Below, in pieces: positions 8,628 through 16,642 of a DNA stretch of 64,000 nucleotides. The first letter of the stretch is position 1; each line of letters opens with the position of its first letter. The notes below the pieces were generated by a model. It was not told where the DNA came from and searched no databases. It worked only from the letters and a program-made list of their open reading frames with translations. Position numbers and translations under genes: made by a program. Origin of the DNA: a bacterium (GTDB lineage Bacteria; Desulfobacterota; Binatia; HRBIN30; CADEER01); NCBI GenBank assembly GCA_019637795.1, contig JAHBUY010000005.1:496001-560000 (forward strand), in the 5' to 3' direction.

Positions 8628-9842
8628 GGAACCTCTGCATAAGGCCGGGGCGTCATGTATAGTGCGCCGCAGCTGAGTGCGGAGGTGGTGTGGTGATGGA
8701 GAAGCAGCAAACGTTTGCGTCGGTGGCGTGGAGCCAGAAGGGCAAGGTGACGCGTCGCGAACGGTTCCTGGCGGAAATGGATGCCGTGGTGCCGTGGGCC
8801 GAGTTGCTGCGGGTGATTGCGCCGCACTACCCGAAGGCGGGCAACGGCCGGCAGCCCCTGGGGTTGGAGAAAATGCTGCGGATTTACTTCGTCCAGCAGT
8901 GGTTCAACCTGTCTGACCCGCAGCAGAGGACTCGCTGTACGGCAGCGAGTCGATCCGCGCTTTGTGCGCATCGAGTTGAGCGAGGATGTCGTCCCGACGA
9001 AACGACGATTTTGCGTTTCCGCCACCTGCTGGAGAAGCAGGGCCTGACGGCGAAGCTCTTCGAGCTGGTGAAGGAGCTGCTGCAGGCGAAGCGGCTGTTG
9101 CTGCTGAAGGCCGGCACCATTGTGGATGCGACGATCATCGCCGCGCCGAGTTCGACCAAAAACGCGGACAAAGCGCGCGATCCCGAGATGAAGCAGACGC
9201 GCAAAGGGGAACCAGTGGCACTTCGGGATGAAGCTGCACATTGGGACCGATACGCGGGGCCGCGTGCACCAGCGTGGTGGCCACCAATGCGGCGACCGCG
9301 GACATCACGCAATTGGAGGAGCTGCTCCATGGCGAGGAGAGCGCGGTGTACGGGGACCGGGCGTACTGGAAGGAAGCCGATCGCCAGGCGTTCGAGGCGG
9401 CCGGGTGCGGTACCGCATGAATCGGCGTTCAGGCGGGTCGTCAGCCGCTGAGCGAGCGGTGGCGCCAGATCAACCGGGCGCGCTCGCGCGTTCGCGCGCG
9501 CGGCGAACATCCGTTTCCATCTGAAGCGGCTGTGGGGATTCGCCAAGGGTGCGCTACCGCGGCTTGGCCAAGAACCTGGCGCGAGCGCAGACGATGTTCG
9601 CATTGGCGAATCTGTACAGTGTCCGTCATCACCTCCTGCCCGCGGGGGCGCGGTGCGCGCTGTGAATGGGCGAACGCGGACTGTGAACGCAATGCCACGA
9701 ACCTCGACACTCCGGCGATACGCGGGCCCCCGGCAATTCCACCCGGCTGGCGGCGAATTCTCGCTCGTCGAGCCCTGCTGATGCCGGGAGCCGTCCAAGT
9801 TTTCACGATTTCATTCACTGACGGGACCTGTGCAGAGGTTCC
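8628..9842 (+). mobile_element. Degenerate IS5-family insertion sequence
   Basis: A 1215-bp element flanked by the target duplication CTAG (8624-8627 and 9843-9846), with perfect terminal inverted repeats GGAACCTCTGCA. Both the CTAG target and this repeat type fit the IS5 group. It sits upstream of the dead antitoxin, immediately beside the first IS-damaged locus. The transposase frame is broken. Confidence 0.85.
8694..9640 (+). pseudogene. IS5-family transposase, frameshifted
   Basis: The N-terminal frame reads MEKQQTFASVAWSQKGKVTR and then RQPLGLEKMLRIYFVQQWFNLSDPQQ, an IS5-type N-terminal domain. It then shifts at about 8930. PDETTILRFRHLLEKQGL and the GTIVDATIIAAPSSTKN segment, with a catalytic Asp, are recovered in the first frame; the FGMKLHIGTDTRGRVH segment is in another frame. 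At least two indels are visible, so it is not functional. The C-terminal edge is approximate. Confidence 0.75.
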
Positions 9843-9846
9843 CTAG

Positions 9847-10196
9847 TGTCACACGAAATTCGCGCCAATCGCTGATTGAGGACTGTAGGCCAGACGCGCA
9901 ACAGGCGCCGGCAAACCCGACAGGTGCCGCTTGCTGAGAGGCTTCGGTGGCGAGTGGCACCATCCCGCGCGGCGGCTCGCCGGGCAGTCAGGCGACCACC
10001 ATCCGCCGCGCTCGGGATTCCATCCGTCCGGACCCGTATCGTCCATGTTGCGCCGTCGCGGGGCTTCGACGTAGATGCGGCCCATGCGACCCGGCGAGCA
10101 CCCGCGCAGCGATGGCGCGGCGATGACCGCGCCCTCCGCACCGGGCCTCGCCGAGCGGCGTCCGCCGTCCGGGCGCCCCTGCGCTCGCGTGGGCAG
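9847..10196. other. Intergenic, no supported gene
   Basis: About 350 bases follow the IS5-type element. Open frames cross it in several phases, but none has a domain or a plausible start. The upstream part of the frame that becomes the 10197 gene is Arg-rich and not protein-like. I see no clear promoter or terminator. Confidence 0.5.
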
Positions 10197-10583
10197 ATGA
10201 CGCGCGTCCGCCTGGCATTGACCGCGATGCTCGTTGCCGCGCTGCTGCCGGCGGCGGGCATACTCACGCAGGCGGCGACCTCGCCCGAGGTCTTCGCGTG
10301 GCGACACGATCCGATCTCGCTGTTCGAGCGCCACGTCGCGCCGCTGCGCCTCGAGCTGCGCGGCCAGCGGGCCGTCGGCTACCTGGAATCGCCGCGCATC
10401 GAGGACCGCACGGCGCACCTCTATACGCTGCGCTACGCGCTGGTTCCGGTGCAGGTCGTGGACGACGTCGATCAGCCCCTGGTGGTCGCCGACGGCGTCT
10501 TCGCGGGGCAACCGATTCCGCCCCAGCTCCGGGTACGGCGCGACCTCGGCGACGGCCTGCTGCTGCTCGAACGCGCGCCGTGA
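10197..10583 (+). CDS. Hypothetical exported protein
   Basis: 128 residues. MTRVRLALTAMLVAALLPAAG forms a signal peptide or N-terminal anchor, and the mature part (about 100 residues) has alternating hydrophobic and charged strands such as RLELRGQRAVGYLESPRI and LYTLRYALVPVQVV. I do not recognise the family. It is 49 bases upstream of a large membrane protein on the same strand, and the two may be one operon. The start was chosen at the ATG just before the hydrophobic segment; earlier in-phase sequence is low-complexity. Confidence 0.6.
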   Translation: MTRVRLALTAMLVAALLPAAGILTQAATSPEVFAWRHDPISLFERHVAPLRLELRGQRAVGYLESPRIEDRTAHLYTLRYALVPVQVVDDVDQPLVVADGVFAGQPIPPQLRVRRDLGDGLLLLERAP

Positions 10584-10632
10584 CGATGCCGGGCTCGCCG
10601 CGGCGCCTGCCAGCGCGGAACATCGTGACGAC

Positions 10633-12063
10633 ATGACGGGGTTGGTGCTGCTCGGCGCCGCGGTGCCGGTGGCGGCGACGTACCTGCTGCTCCAGCCAGC
10701 GCGGCGGGAGGGCGCGTCGCGGGGGCTGACGACGGCGCTCGCCATCGGCCTCGGGCTCGGTCTCTCGTCGTGCACCTTCTTCGTCGCGCTGGAGCTGTGC
10801 GACGGCGGGCGCGCCGGCGTCGCGGGCATCGACGCCCTCCTGCTGGCGGCGGCGTTGGTCGCGTGGCGGCGCGCCGGCGCGGCGCCGGCGGCGCCCTCGA
10901 CGCCCCTCTCGGCGCGCGAGGGCCTCCTCGTCGCGGCGGTGCTCGCCGCCGCGCTCGCCGCCGCCATCAGCTTCCTGGCCAACACGGTCCAGGATCCGCA
11001 CGGGCGCTGGGACGCGTGGGCGACATGGAACCTGCGCGCCCGCTGGCTCGCCGAGGCCGGGCCTGCCTGGCGCGACGGGTTCGCGAAGCCCACCATCCAC
11101 GGCGACTATCCGCTGCTCCTCCCGGGCGCCGTCGCCCGCCTCTGGGTGTACGGCGGCGGACGCGACCTGGTGGCGCCGGCGGCCGTCGCCGCCGCCTACG
11201 GCGCGGCGCTGATCCTGCTGCTGTACGCGGCGCTGTCGTCCCTGCGCGATCGGACGCAGGGGCTGATCGGCGCGCTCTGCCTGCTCGGCACGCCCTTCCT
11301 GCTCCGCATCGTCGCCTGGCAGTACGCCGACGTCCCGCTGGCCTTCAACCTGCTGGCCGTCGTCGCCCTGCTCGCCCTCGCCGACCACGACCCAGCCGGA
11401 GGAAGGCTGCTGCGTCTGTGGGCCGGCGTCGCCGCCGGACTCCTCGCGTGGAGCAAGAACGAGGGCATGGTGCTCGTGCTCGGCATCGTCCTCGTGCAGG
11501 GGGCGCTGATGCTGGCGCGCCGTGCGCCGTCGCCGCGCGGCGCCGCGTGGTTCCTCGCCGGTCTGCTGCCGCCGGCCGCGGTCGTGCTGTGGTTCAAGCT
11601 GACCCTGTCGCCGCTGAGCTCGCAGTTCCACCGCCAGCGAGCCACGATGTTGGAGCAGGTCGCCGATCTCTCGCGCTACGAAGCGATCGGGCGCGCCGCC
11701 GTCTCCGAGCTGATCCGCGGCGTCGGAGCGATCCTGTTGGCGCTCGCGCTCTACGGCATCCTGCTCGGGCGAACGCGCGATCAGCGGGCGCGCCGCCACG
11801 CCACGGACGCGCTCGCCATCGTCGGCTTCGCCGCCCTCGCGTACGGCTTCACCTACCTGACGTCGCGCGTGGATCTGACCTGGCTCCTGAGCTACTCGAT
11901 GGACCGCCTGCTGTTGCAGCTCTGGCCCTGCGGCCTGTTCGCGGCCCTCCTCTACCTCGCCAGTCCCCGCGAACACGACGCGCCGGAGCCGGCGCGGCGC
12001 TCGCCCGCCGCCCGTCCGCGGCTGCCGGCGCCGCGGCGCCGACGAAGCCCGACCCGCCCGTAA
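10633..12063 (+). CDS. Polytopic membrane protein, possible GT-C glycosyltransferase
   Basis: About 476 residues with roughly ten or more hydrophobic helices spread along the protein. After the second group of helices is a loop HGRWDAWATWNLRARWLAEAG with acidic residues near residue 125. Several GT-C glycosyltransferases (PMT/ArnT type) carry an acidic loop after the first helix, and the overall pattern fits a membrane mannosyltransferase-like protein. The C-terminus is Arg/Pro-rich and cytoplasmic-looking. The preceding small exported protein may share its operon. The enzymatic call is a guess from topology. Confidence 0.6.
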   Translation: MTGLVLLGAAVPVAATYLLLQPARREGASRGLTTALAIGLGLGLSSCTFFVALELCDGGRAGVAGIDALLLAAALVAWRRAGAAPAAPSTPLSAREGLLVAAVLAAALAAAISFLANTVQDPHGRWDAWATWNLRARWLAEAGPAWRDGFAKPTIHGDYPLLLPGAVARLWVYGGGRDLVAPAAVAAAYGAALILLLYAALSSLRDRTQGLIGALCLLGTPFLLRIVAWQYADVPLAFNLLAVVALLALADHDPAGGRLLRLWAGVAAGLLAWSKNEGMVLVLGIVLVQGALMLARRAPSPRGAAWFLAGLLPPAAVVLWFKLTLSPLSSQFHRQRATMLEQVADLSRYEAIGRAAVSELIRGVGAILLALALYGILLGRTRDQRARRHATDALAIVGFAALAYGFTYLTSRVDLTWLLSYSMDRLLLQLWPCGLFAALLYLASPREHDAPEPARRSPAARPRLPAPRRRRSPTRP

Positions 12064-12241
12064 AGAAGTCCGCGCCGGCCACCCGTCCGGGCTGTGACCA
12101 TGGCCGGCGGTCCCCTTGCCGTTTGGCGCCGAAGCGCTATCCGGGTGGGTAGGCCCGGAGCGAAAGCGTGCGCCTTGGAGAGAGATCCCCCTGCCACTGG
12201 CGGACCGTCTCCCCCCTCTCCCACAACCCATCGAGGCAACC

Positions 12242-13576
12242 ATGAAGACATTCATCTCGATCACCGTCGGTTGCGCCGCGCTGCTGTGGTGCTCCACCGG
12301 CCGCGCCGAGGTCGCCTGCCCGGGTGATTGCAACGGCGACAGCATGGTGGCGATCAACGAGCTGGTCACCTGCGTCAGCATCGCGCTCGGCAGCTCGCCG
12401 CTCGCCACCTGTCCCGCCTGCGACGTGAACGGCGACGGCACCGTCGGCATCAACGAGCTGATCCTGGCGGTCAACGCCGCCCTGCTTCCCGCCTGTCCCA
12501 CCGCGGTGTGCGGCAACGGCCAACTGGAGCCCGGCGAGGAATGCGACGACGGCAACAACTTCGGCGGCGACGGTTGCGCGGTGAACTGCACCACCGAGGA
12601 CGTGCGCGTCGGCATCTTCAACCCGGCCGAAACGACCGCCCTGGTGCAGACCGAGGCACTGCCCATCACCCTCAACCTGACCGGCCAGCAGACCTTCCGC
12701 ACCGGCCATGCGCGCGCCACGGCCACCACACTGGCCAGCGGCGGCACCTTCCCGGCCGGGCAGATTCCCACCGTCATCAGGGCCGACGAGTTGCGGTTCA
12801 ACCCGGTGCAGATCCCCGGCCTGGTCTGCGCCTGCGTGCGCGGCATCCCGGTACCGGCATTCGGCCCCGGCATCGCCGCCAACGGCTCGATCGGCTGCAG
12901 CGACCAGGGCCTGACCGACGTCAGCTACCGCATGATCCAGGACCATGACACGACGCCGGGCGATCCGGGCAACAAGACCATGGGGACACCGGACGATCCG
13001 CAGTGCGACGACACCAGCCCGGCGCCCGGCGGCGGCGTCTCCACCGCCTGCCTCGAAGGCACCGGCGCCAACTGCTCGACCCCGGACAACACGCACATCG
13101 GCGTCTGCCAGGGTCCGCGCGTCACCACCTTCTCCGGCGGCGCGGCGCCGAAGGGCTCGGCGCTGATCGTCAACAGCACCGCCATCGGGTTGCTCTCCGA
13201 TGCCGGCGTCTGCACCACCACCAAGCCGATGCGCAACGGCAAGTGCGTCTACGAGGACTACGGACCGGACTGCCTGCCGTGCACCGACGACGACCTGGTC
13301 AAGGGCACCACCGAGATCAACCCGACCACCACCGGCTCCGCCGAAGCGGCGATCTTCGACGCCAATCCGCCCGGCGGCGCGATCATCGACAAGAACCAGA
13401 TCTGCTTCGCCGCGCCGTGCCAGATCCAGGCGCACGGGTCGCTGTTCGACTGCAGTCAACTGACCCCGGGCAGCAGCGGCGGCCTGTCGGGCGGCTCGCT
13501 CGCCGTCTGCTTCCCGACTCTCGACGCGGCGCAGATCCGCGACAACGTCACCTGCACCGTGTTCTCCAACCAGTAG
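12242..13576 (+). CDS. Secreted protein with dockerin-like repeats and Cys-rich DUF4215-type repeat
   Basis: 444 residues. A signal peptide (MKTFISITVGCAALLWCSTGRAE) is followed by two dockerin-like calcium motifs, DCNGDSMVAINELV and DVNGDGTVGINELI (about residues 30-75). Next comes a Cys-rich repeat CGNGQLEPGEECDDGNN (about residue 95), a pattern common in secreted myxobacterial and deltaproteobacterial proteins. The remainder, about 300 residues, is Thr/Gly/Cys-rich with no recognised enzyme motif. It probably sits on or outside the cell, with the calcium motifs mediating attachment. It is followed by a strong GC hairpin. Confidence 0.8.
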   Translation: MKTFISITVGCAALLWCSTGRAEVACPGDCNGDSMVAINELVTCVSIALGSSPLATCPACDVNGDGTVGINELILAVNAALLPACPTAVCGNGQLEPGEECDDGNNFGGDGCAVNCTTEDVRVGIFNPAETTALVQTEALPITLNLTGQQTFRTGHARATATTLASGGTFPAGQIPTVIRADELRFNPVQIPGLVCACVRGIPVPAFGPGIAANGSIGCSDQGLTDVSYRMIQDHDTTPGDPGNKTMGTPDDPQCDDTSPAPGGGVSTACLEGTGANCSTPDNTHIGVCQGPRVTTFSGGAAPKGSALIVNSTAIGLLSDAGVCTTTKPMRNGKCVYEDYGPDCLPCTDDDLVKGTTEINPTTTGSAEAAIFDANPPGGAIIDKNQICFAAPCQIQAHGSLFDCSQLTPGSSGGLSGGSLAVCFPTLDAAQIRDNVTCTVFSNQ

Positions 13577-13600
13577 ACGGGCGCGGGCGGGCCGCCAAAG

Positions 13601-13635
13601 GGGCGCCACGTCGGAGGAGGTTCGACGTGGCGCCC
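13601..13635 (+). terminator. GC-rich hairpin after the dockerin-like gene
   Basis: A perfect 13-bp stem: GGGCGCCACGTCG at 13601-13613 pairs with CGACGTGGCGCCC at 13623-13635, around a 9-base loop. There is no T run, so it is either a terminator of the U-less type or an mRNA-stabilising hairpin. Confidence 0.6.
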
Positions 13636-13650
13636 GGCGATTCCCGGGGG

Positions 13651-13678
13651 GAGCCGTCTGGAATTCGAACCAGACCAC
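13651..13678 (-). repeat. Degenerate copy of a tRNA-Lys 3' end
   Basis: On the minus strand this reads as a T-arm followed by the acceptor 3' strand ACGGCTC. The 11 bases GAGCCGTCTGG are identical to the functional tRNA-Lys at 54153, and the rest is closely similar. There is no 5' half. This looks like a worn attachment-site copy left by an older insertion at the same tRNA. Confidence 0.45.
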
Positions 13679-13754
13679 CCGCGGCCGGGTGCTCGCGCGG
13701 CTCGCGGTCGCGGCGGGATTGACGGTGCTCGGCGCCATCTGGCCGCAGGGCGGG

Positions 13755-13949
13755 ATGGAGCGCATGCGGATCACCGCGATCCTGGCCCTCGTGTGCGTGG
13801 GGCTCGTCGACGGGTCGGCGATCGCCGAGGACGACCGGCCAGCGCCGACGCCCCCGACGGTGATCGTCACCGACGAGGACGTCCTAAATCAGCAGATGGA
13901 CAACGAGCGGCGGATGCTGGAGCGCACCCTGCGACGCGACGCCAGATGA
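13755..13949 (+). CDS. Small hypothetical exported protein
   Basis: 64 residues: MERMRITAILALVCVGLVDG then SAIAE gives a signal peptide, followed by a short charged tail (EDDRPAPTPP ... NERRMLERTLRRDAR). A GGGCGGG run lies just upstream. No family is recognised. Its end coincides with the point where the TOTE-like frame on the other strand loses similarity. Confidence 0.4.
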   Translation: MERMRITAILALVCVGLVDGSAIAEDDRPAPTPPTVIVTDEDVLNQQMDNERRMLERTLRRDAR

Positions 13950-14352
13950 CGGGCTCAAACGCCTGGTTCGGGCACTCCCCGCAGCGAACTCGCGGCTTTT
14001 CGCAGACGCCGCGCACCCATTCGTTCCGGCAGGCAGGCGCGTAGCCCTTCTTGGCGCTGCGCGAATTGATCCAGAGTTTCGGGTACACATCGTCGCGGCC
14101 GCGAAAGAGACTACGGAACAGTGCCACTTTCGCCGACGCGCTCATTTCAGCCGACAGCGTTCCGGCAGGCGCGATTTCCCTCGACGTCGCGGGGGATGAC
14201 TGAAGCACAGCAAGCTCCTGACGGAGCCGCTCGAGGCGGAGCCGCGCATCTTTGCGCTCGCGTTCGAGCGCATCCAGCCGCGCCTCCTCCTCCGCGATGG
14301 CCGCTGCGACAGAATTCGTGCGGCTCAGTTCTTCGCGATTCCGGCCCGGCAT
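13945..14352 (-). pseudogene. TOTE-type primase/helicase, N-terminal stub
   Basis: The stub begins with a coiled coil (EEEARLDALERERKDARLRL) and then enters the region VALFRSLFRGRDDVYPKLW, followed by GYAPACRNEWVRGVCEKP and CGECPNQAFEPV. I recognise this as the start of the large archaeo-eukaryotic-primase/helicase proteins of TOTE conflict systems, with the Cys knuckle (CEKPRVRCGEC). The true protein is many times longer. Here the similarity stops at about residue 135, and an unrelated frame runs on to 13867. It is a decayed defence or conflict gene. Confidence 0.6.
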
Positions 14353-14357
14353 CTTCG

Positions 14358-14792
14358 TCAGAGCCGCGCGAGGAACTGCAAGACGCTGACGACTTGTACG
14401 CCGCTCTGAGCCATCTGGCGGACCAGGTCAAGGTCGCGCTTCAGATCATCATCGCGCGTCACGAGGTATCTCGCTCCACCGGCGACAGCGATCTCGAGCA
14501 GAACGTCGTCGTCCGGATCGCGACACAGCTTCATCGTGTGCTTGACCGCCACGATTGCGGCCCCTGCGGCGATCAGTTGGAGGTACTGAGCGAGGTCTTC
14601 CTCACGGATCTTGTACTTCCTCTTGATCCGCGGACGACGCAGGACCTCGCCAATCTCCTCCAAGACGGGAAGGCCAATGACCACGTCGTAATCGCCCGCC
14701 AGCCATGCCCGGACGACGCGGGCAGGAAGACCATGTTCGTTGAGAAAAGCGGAAACCCAGACGTTCGTGTCAAGCAGAACGACGGGTTTCAC
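14358..14792 (-). CDS. PIN-domain toxin (putative toxin-antitoxin ribonuclease)
   Basis: 144 residues, with a full PIN domain: LLDTNVWVSAFL at the N-terminus (first Asp), VLEEIGEVLRRPRI in the middle, and CRDPDDDVLLEIAVAGGARYLVTRDDDL with the remaining acidic residues. This is the COG1569-type PIN toxin. It overlaps its antitoxin by about 23 bases. PIN toxins cleave tRNA or mRNA when the antitoxin is lost. The pair lies in the decayed region just outside the integrated element and looks intact. Confidence 0.85.
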   Translation of the reverse strand: MKPVVLLDTNVWVSAFLNEHGLPARVVRAWLAGDYDVVIGLPVLEEIGEVLRRPRIKRKYKIREEDLAQYLQLIAAGAAIVAVKHTMKLCRDPDDDVLLEIAVAGGARYLVTRDDDLKRDLDLVRQMAQSGVQVVSVLQFLARL

Positions 14793-15021
14793 GGCGCTTG
14801 CTTCTCACTTCCGCACGCGCCGCCGTGACGTCTTCCTCGATCATCGCGGGAGCGCGGCGGCCGGCGCGCCGGTGAACGCGCTTGAGGAGCAACTCGAAAT
14901 CCTTACGCCAGTCGTCCTCGGGGTAGATCGACACCAGGCACACCTTCCGTTGTGCGATACGCACCCGACCGAGCGGCTTCAGGACGCCATCCTCGTAGAC
15001 GGCTCGAACCACGCGCTTCAT
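14770..15021 (-). CDS. AF2212-like (DUF104) antitoxin
   Basis: 83 residues beginning MKRVVRAVYEDGVLKPLGRV, the DUF104/AF2212 antitoxin signature (VYEDGVLKPL). The C-terminal half is basic and probably wraps the toxin or binds DNA. It precedes and overlaps the PIN toxin gene, the usual antitoxin-first order. A GTG two codons upstream (15027) is the alternative start. Confidence 0.78.
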   Translation of the reverse strand: MKRVVRAVYEDGVLKPLGRVRIAQRKVCLVSIYPEDDWRKDFELLLKRVHRRAGRRAPAMIEEDVTAARAEVRSKRRETRRSA

Positions 15022-15480
15022 GCCCACTCACGTACCACCTTTCCCGGACACCACCAAAGGGCTTCCGCGTCGAGCTCCTCTCACAGACCAGATTCCCGTC
15101 CGGCCACCCGCTACTCGTCCCGAGCGCGTCCGCTGGCGGCAAGTCGCCGGAGCACCCCAGCGCCGCCGAGCCGGTCCCCGAGGAATGCTCTACAAGCCCG
15201 ATTGGCTACAGACCCTCCTCAACGACCAAGCCTGGCTGGCTCAGCGGCTGAGACACACCTGAGAAGACAGGGATTGGGGATCGAACCCATGATGCGCGCA
15301 GAAGATGACCCTCTGCCATAGACGCAGTCGCAGCAGACGCTGCTTCCGAAGATCACCAAGTCGGTGAATCCGTTCAACAACCGGATACTCTGCCCAGAAG
15401 GCGATGACCCTCTGTCTCGCACCCGCACCGGCGTGTGACCGGGTGCAGGCCCTCACTCAAGCTGCTGATTCGAAGGCAGA
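15022..15480. other. Intergenic region left of the element, fragments only
   Basis: No convincing gene. The stretch contains short duplicated pieces, for example GATGACCCTCTG near 15305 and near 15402, and T-arm-like bases near 15275. These suggest a patchwork of old insertion scars. Open frames here have no recognised domain. Confidence 0.45.
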
Positions 15481-15524
15481 AGTGAGCCGTCTGGGACTCG
15501 AACCCAGGACCCTCTGCTTAAAAG
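15481..15524 (-). repeat. attL: 44-bp tRNA-Lys 3'-half duplicate
   Basis: Identical over 44 bases to 54150-54193, which includes the 3' half of the functional tRNA-Lys up to the anticodon loop. It marks the left end of the integrated element. Just inside it, TGTCTCGGA (15525-15533) is the exact inverse of TCCGAGACA (54137-54145) just inside the right copy, as expected for integrase core-binding sequence around attP. Confidence 0.92.
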
Positions 15525-15621
15525 TGTCTCGGAGGATATTGACGAACCCGTTGAATGACAACGGTTTCGCACGATTGTCCGCACACTTACCCCGGCTCAT
15601 GCGTGCGGTGCCTTTCAGCGA

Positions 15622-15641
15622 TTTTCGATCGTTTTCGATCG
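15622..15641 (+). repeat. Tandem 10-bp repeat TTTTCGATCG x2
   Basis: Two perfect head-to-tail copies, 15622-15631 and 15632-15641, lie between attL and parA. Candidate roles are integrase arm sites, a ParB/parS-like cluster, or an iteron; nothing decides between them. Confidence 0.55.
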
Positions 15642-15666
15642 CCAACTGGCACCAGTACTGACACCG
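15642..15666 (+). repeat. 25-bp subterminal repeat, left copy
   Basis: The 25 bases starting CCAACTGGCACC and containing the 8-bp palindrome CAGTACTG recur exactly at 54061-54085, inside the 3' coding part of the integrase. One copy lies about 120 bp inside the left att site and the other about 65 bp inside the right one, in the same orientation. Likely an arm-type binding site or an end-duplication. Confidence 0.7.
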
Positions 15667-15798
15667 GGATTCACGCGCGGTGCCTTCGCGCGTCGCTCCC
15701 CTCTCCCTCCCTTCCATACCGAAGAGTCAGGTGGACGCTTCACCGAGGTGCGACTCTGGCGACGCGTCCGATTCCTTCGCGTCGCGTGCCACACATCT

Positions 15799-15828
15799 TT
15801 GACGCGCTGCGTCATCATCCCGTACAAT
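15799..15828 (+). promoter_or_regulatory. Sigma70-type promoter for the par operon
   Basis: TTGACG at 15799-15804 and TACAAT at 15823-15828, with an 18-base spacer, about 35 bases before the parA ATG. It is in the right place to drive parA-parB-rep. Confidence 0.6.
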
Positions 15829-15862
15829 GACGATGTTTTTCCCTCCTTGTTACCGCCCTCCT

Positions 15863-16642
15863 ATGAGCACCATCATCGCCATCGCCAACCAAAAGGGCGG
15901 CGTGGCGAAAACCACCACCTGCCTCAACCTTGGCCACGCGCTTTCCGAACGTGGCCGACGCGTGCTGCTCGTCGACCTTGATCCGCAAGCGAGCCTCACG
16001 ATCAGTCTCGGCGTGGACGTCCGCAAGCTCGAGTCGACCATCTACGACGTCCTTCTGTCCACGAACGCCAATCTCTCCGTCAAGGACATCATCCAGGCGA
16101 CGTCGATCAAGAACGTCAGCCTCGCTCCGGCGTCGATCGACCTCAGTAAGGCCGAGATGGACCTGTTCTCCGAGATGAACCGTGAACGGGCGCTCAAGGA
16201 CGGCCTAAAGCCCGTACAGAGCGCCTACGACTACATCCTGATTGACTGCCCCCCATCGCTCGGCCTCCTCACTACGAACGCGCTGGCCGCCGCGGACAAC
16301 GTCCTCATCCCGCTGCAGTCCGACTACCTCGCCATGCGTGGCGCCGAGCTGCTCCTCGCCACAATCGAGAAGGTTCGCCGCAAGCTCAACCCGAAGCTTG
16401 AACTCCTCGGCGTTCTCGCGACGATGCACGACGGGCGCACCAGCCACTCGCGAGACGTCCTCAAAGAGGTCAAGGCCGCCTTCGGCGACCAGACCTTCCA
16501 GTCGATCATCCCCTACTCTGTTCGCGCGAAAGAGTCCGTCGTCTCAGGCAAGTCGATTCTCGACTACGACGGGAAATCCAAGATCGCCCGCGCGTACCGC
16601 GCTTTAGCGGACGAAATCATCGCCTATGCCAGAGAAACCTAA
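15863..16642 (+). CDS. parA: ParA-family partition ATPase
   Basis: 259 residues from the ATG at 15863 (MSTIIAIANQKGGVAKTT); the ATG at 15827 would add a Pro-rich leader and is unlikely. The deviant Walker A KGGVAKTT is at residues 10-17, the A' region LLVDLDPQAS near 38, and the Walker B-like YILIDCPPSLGLL near 115. ParA ATPases segregate plasmids and some integrated elements with ParB and parS. The stop overlaps the start of parB by 17 bases. An active parAB on an integrated element implies an extrachromosomal, low-copy phase. Confidence 0.93.
   Translation: MSTIIAIANQKGGVAKTTTCLNLGHALSERGRRVLLVDLDPQASLTISLGVDVRKLESTIYDVLLSTNANLSVKDIIQATSIKNVSLAPASIDLSKAEMDLFSEMNRERALKDGLKPVQSAYDYILIDCPPSLGLLTTNALAAADNVLIPLQSDYLAMRGAELLLATIEKVRRKLNPKLELLGVLATMHDGRTSHSRDVLKEVKAAFGDQTFQSIIPYSVRAKESVVSGKSILDYDGKSKIARAYRALADEIIAYARET

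Noticed and set aside
10264..12882. 872-codon minus-strand frame
   Set aside because: Antisense to the membrane protein and dockerin-like genes, with no recognisable domain.
15262..15335. tRNA-like T-arm bases near 15275
   Set aside because: Only a four-pair T stem is visible; no acceptor or anticodon stem can be formed.
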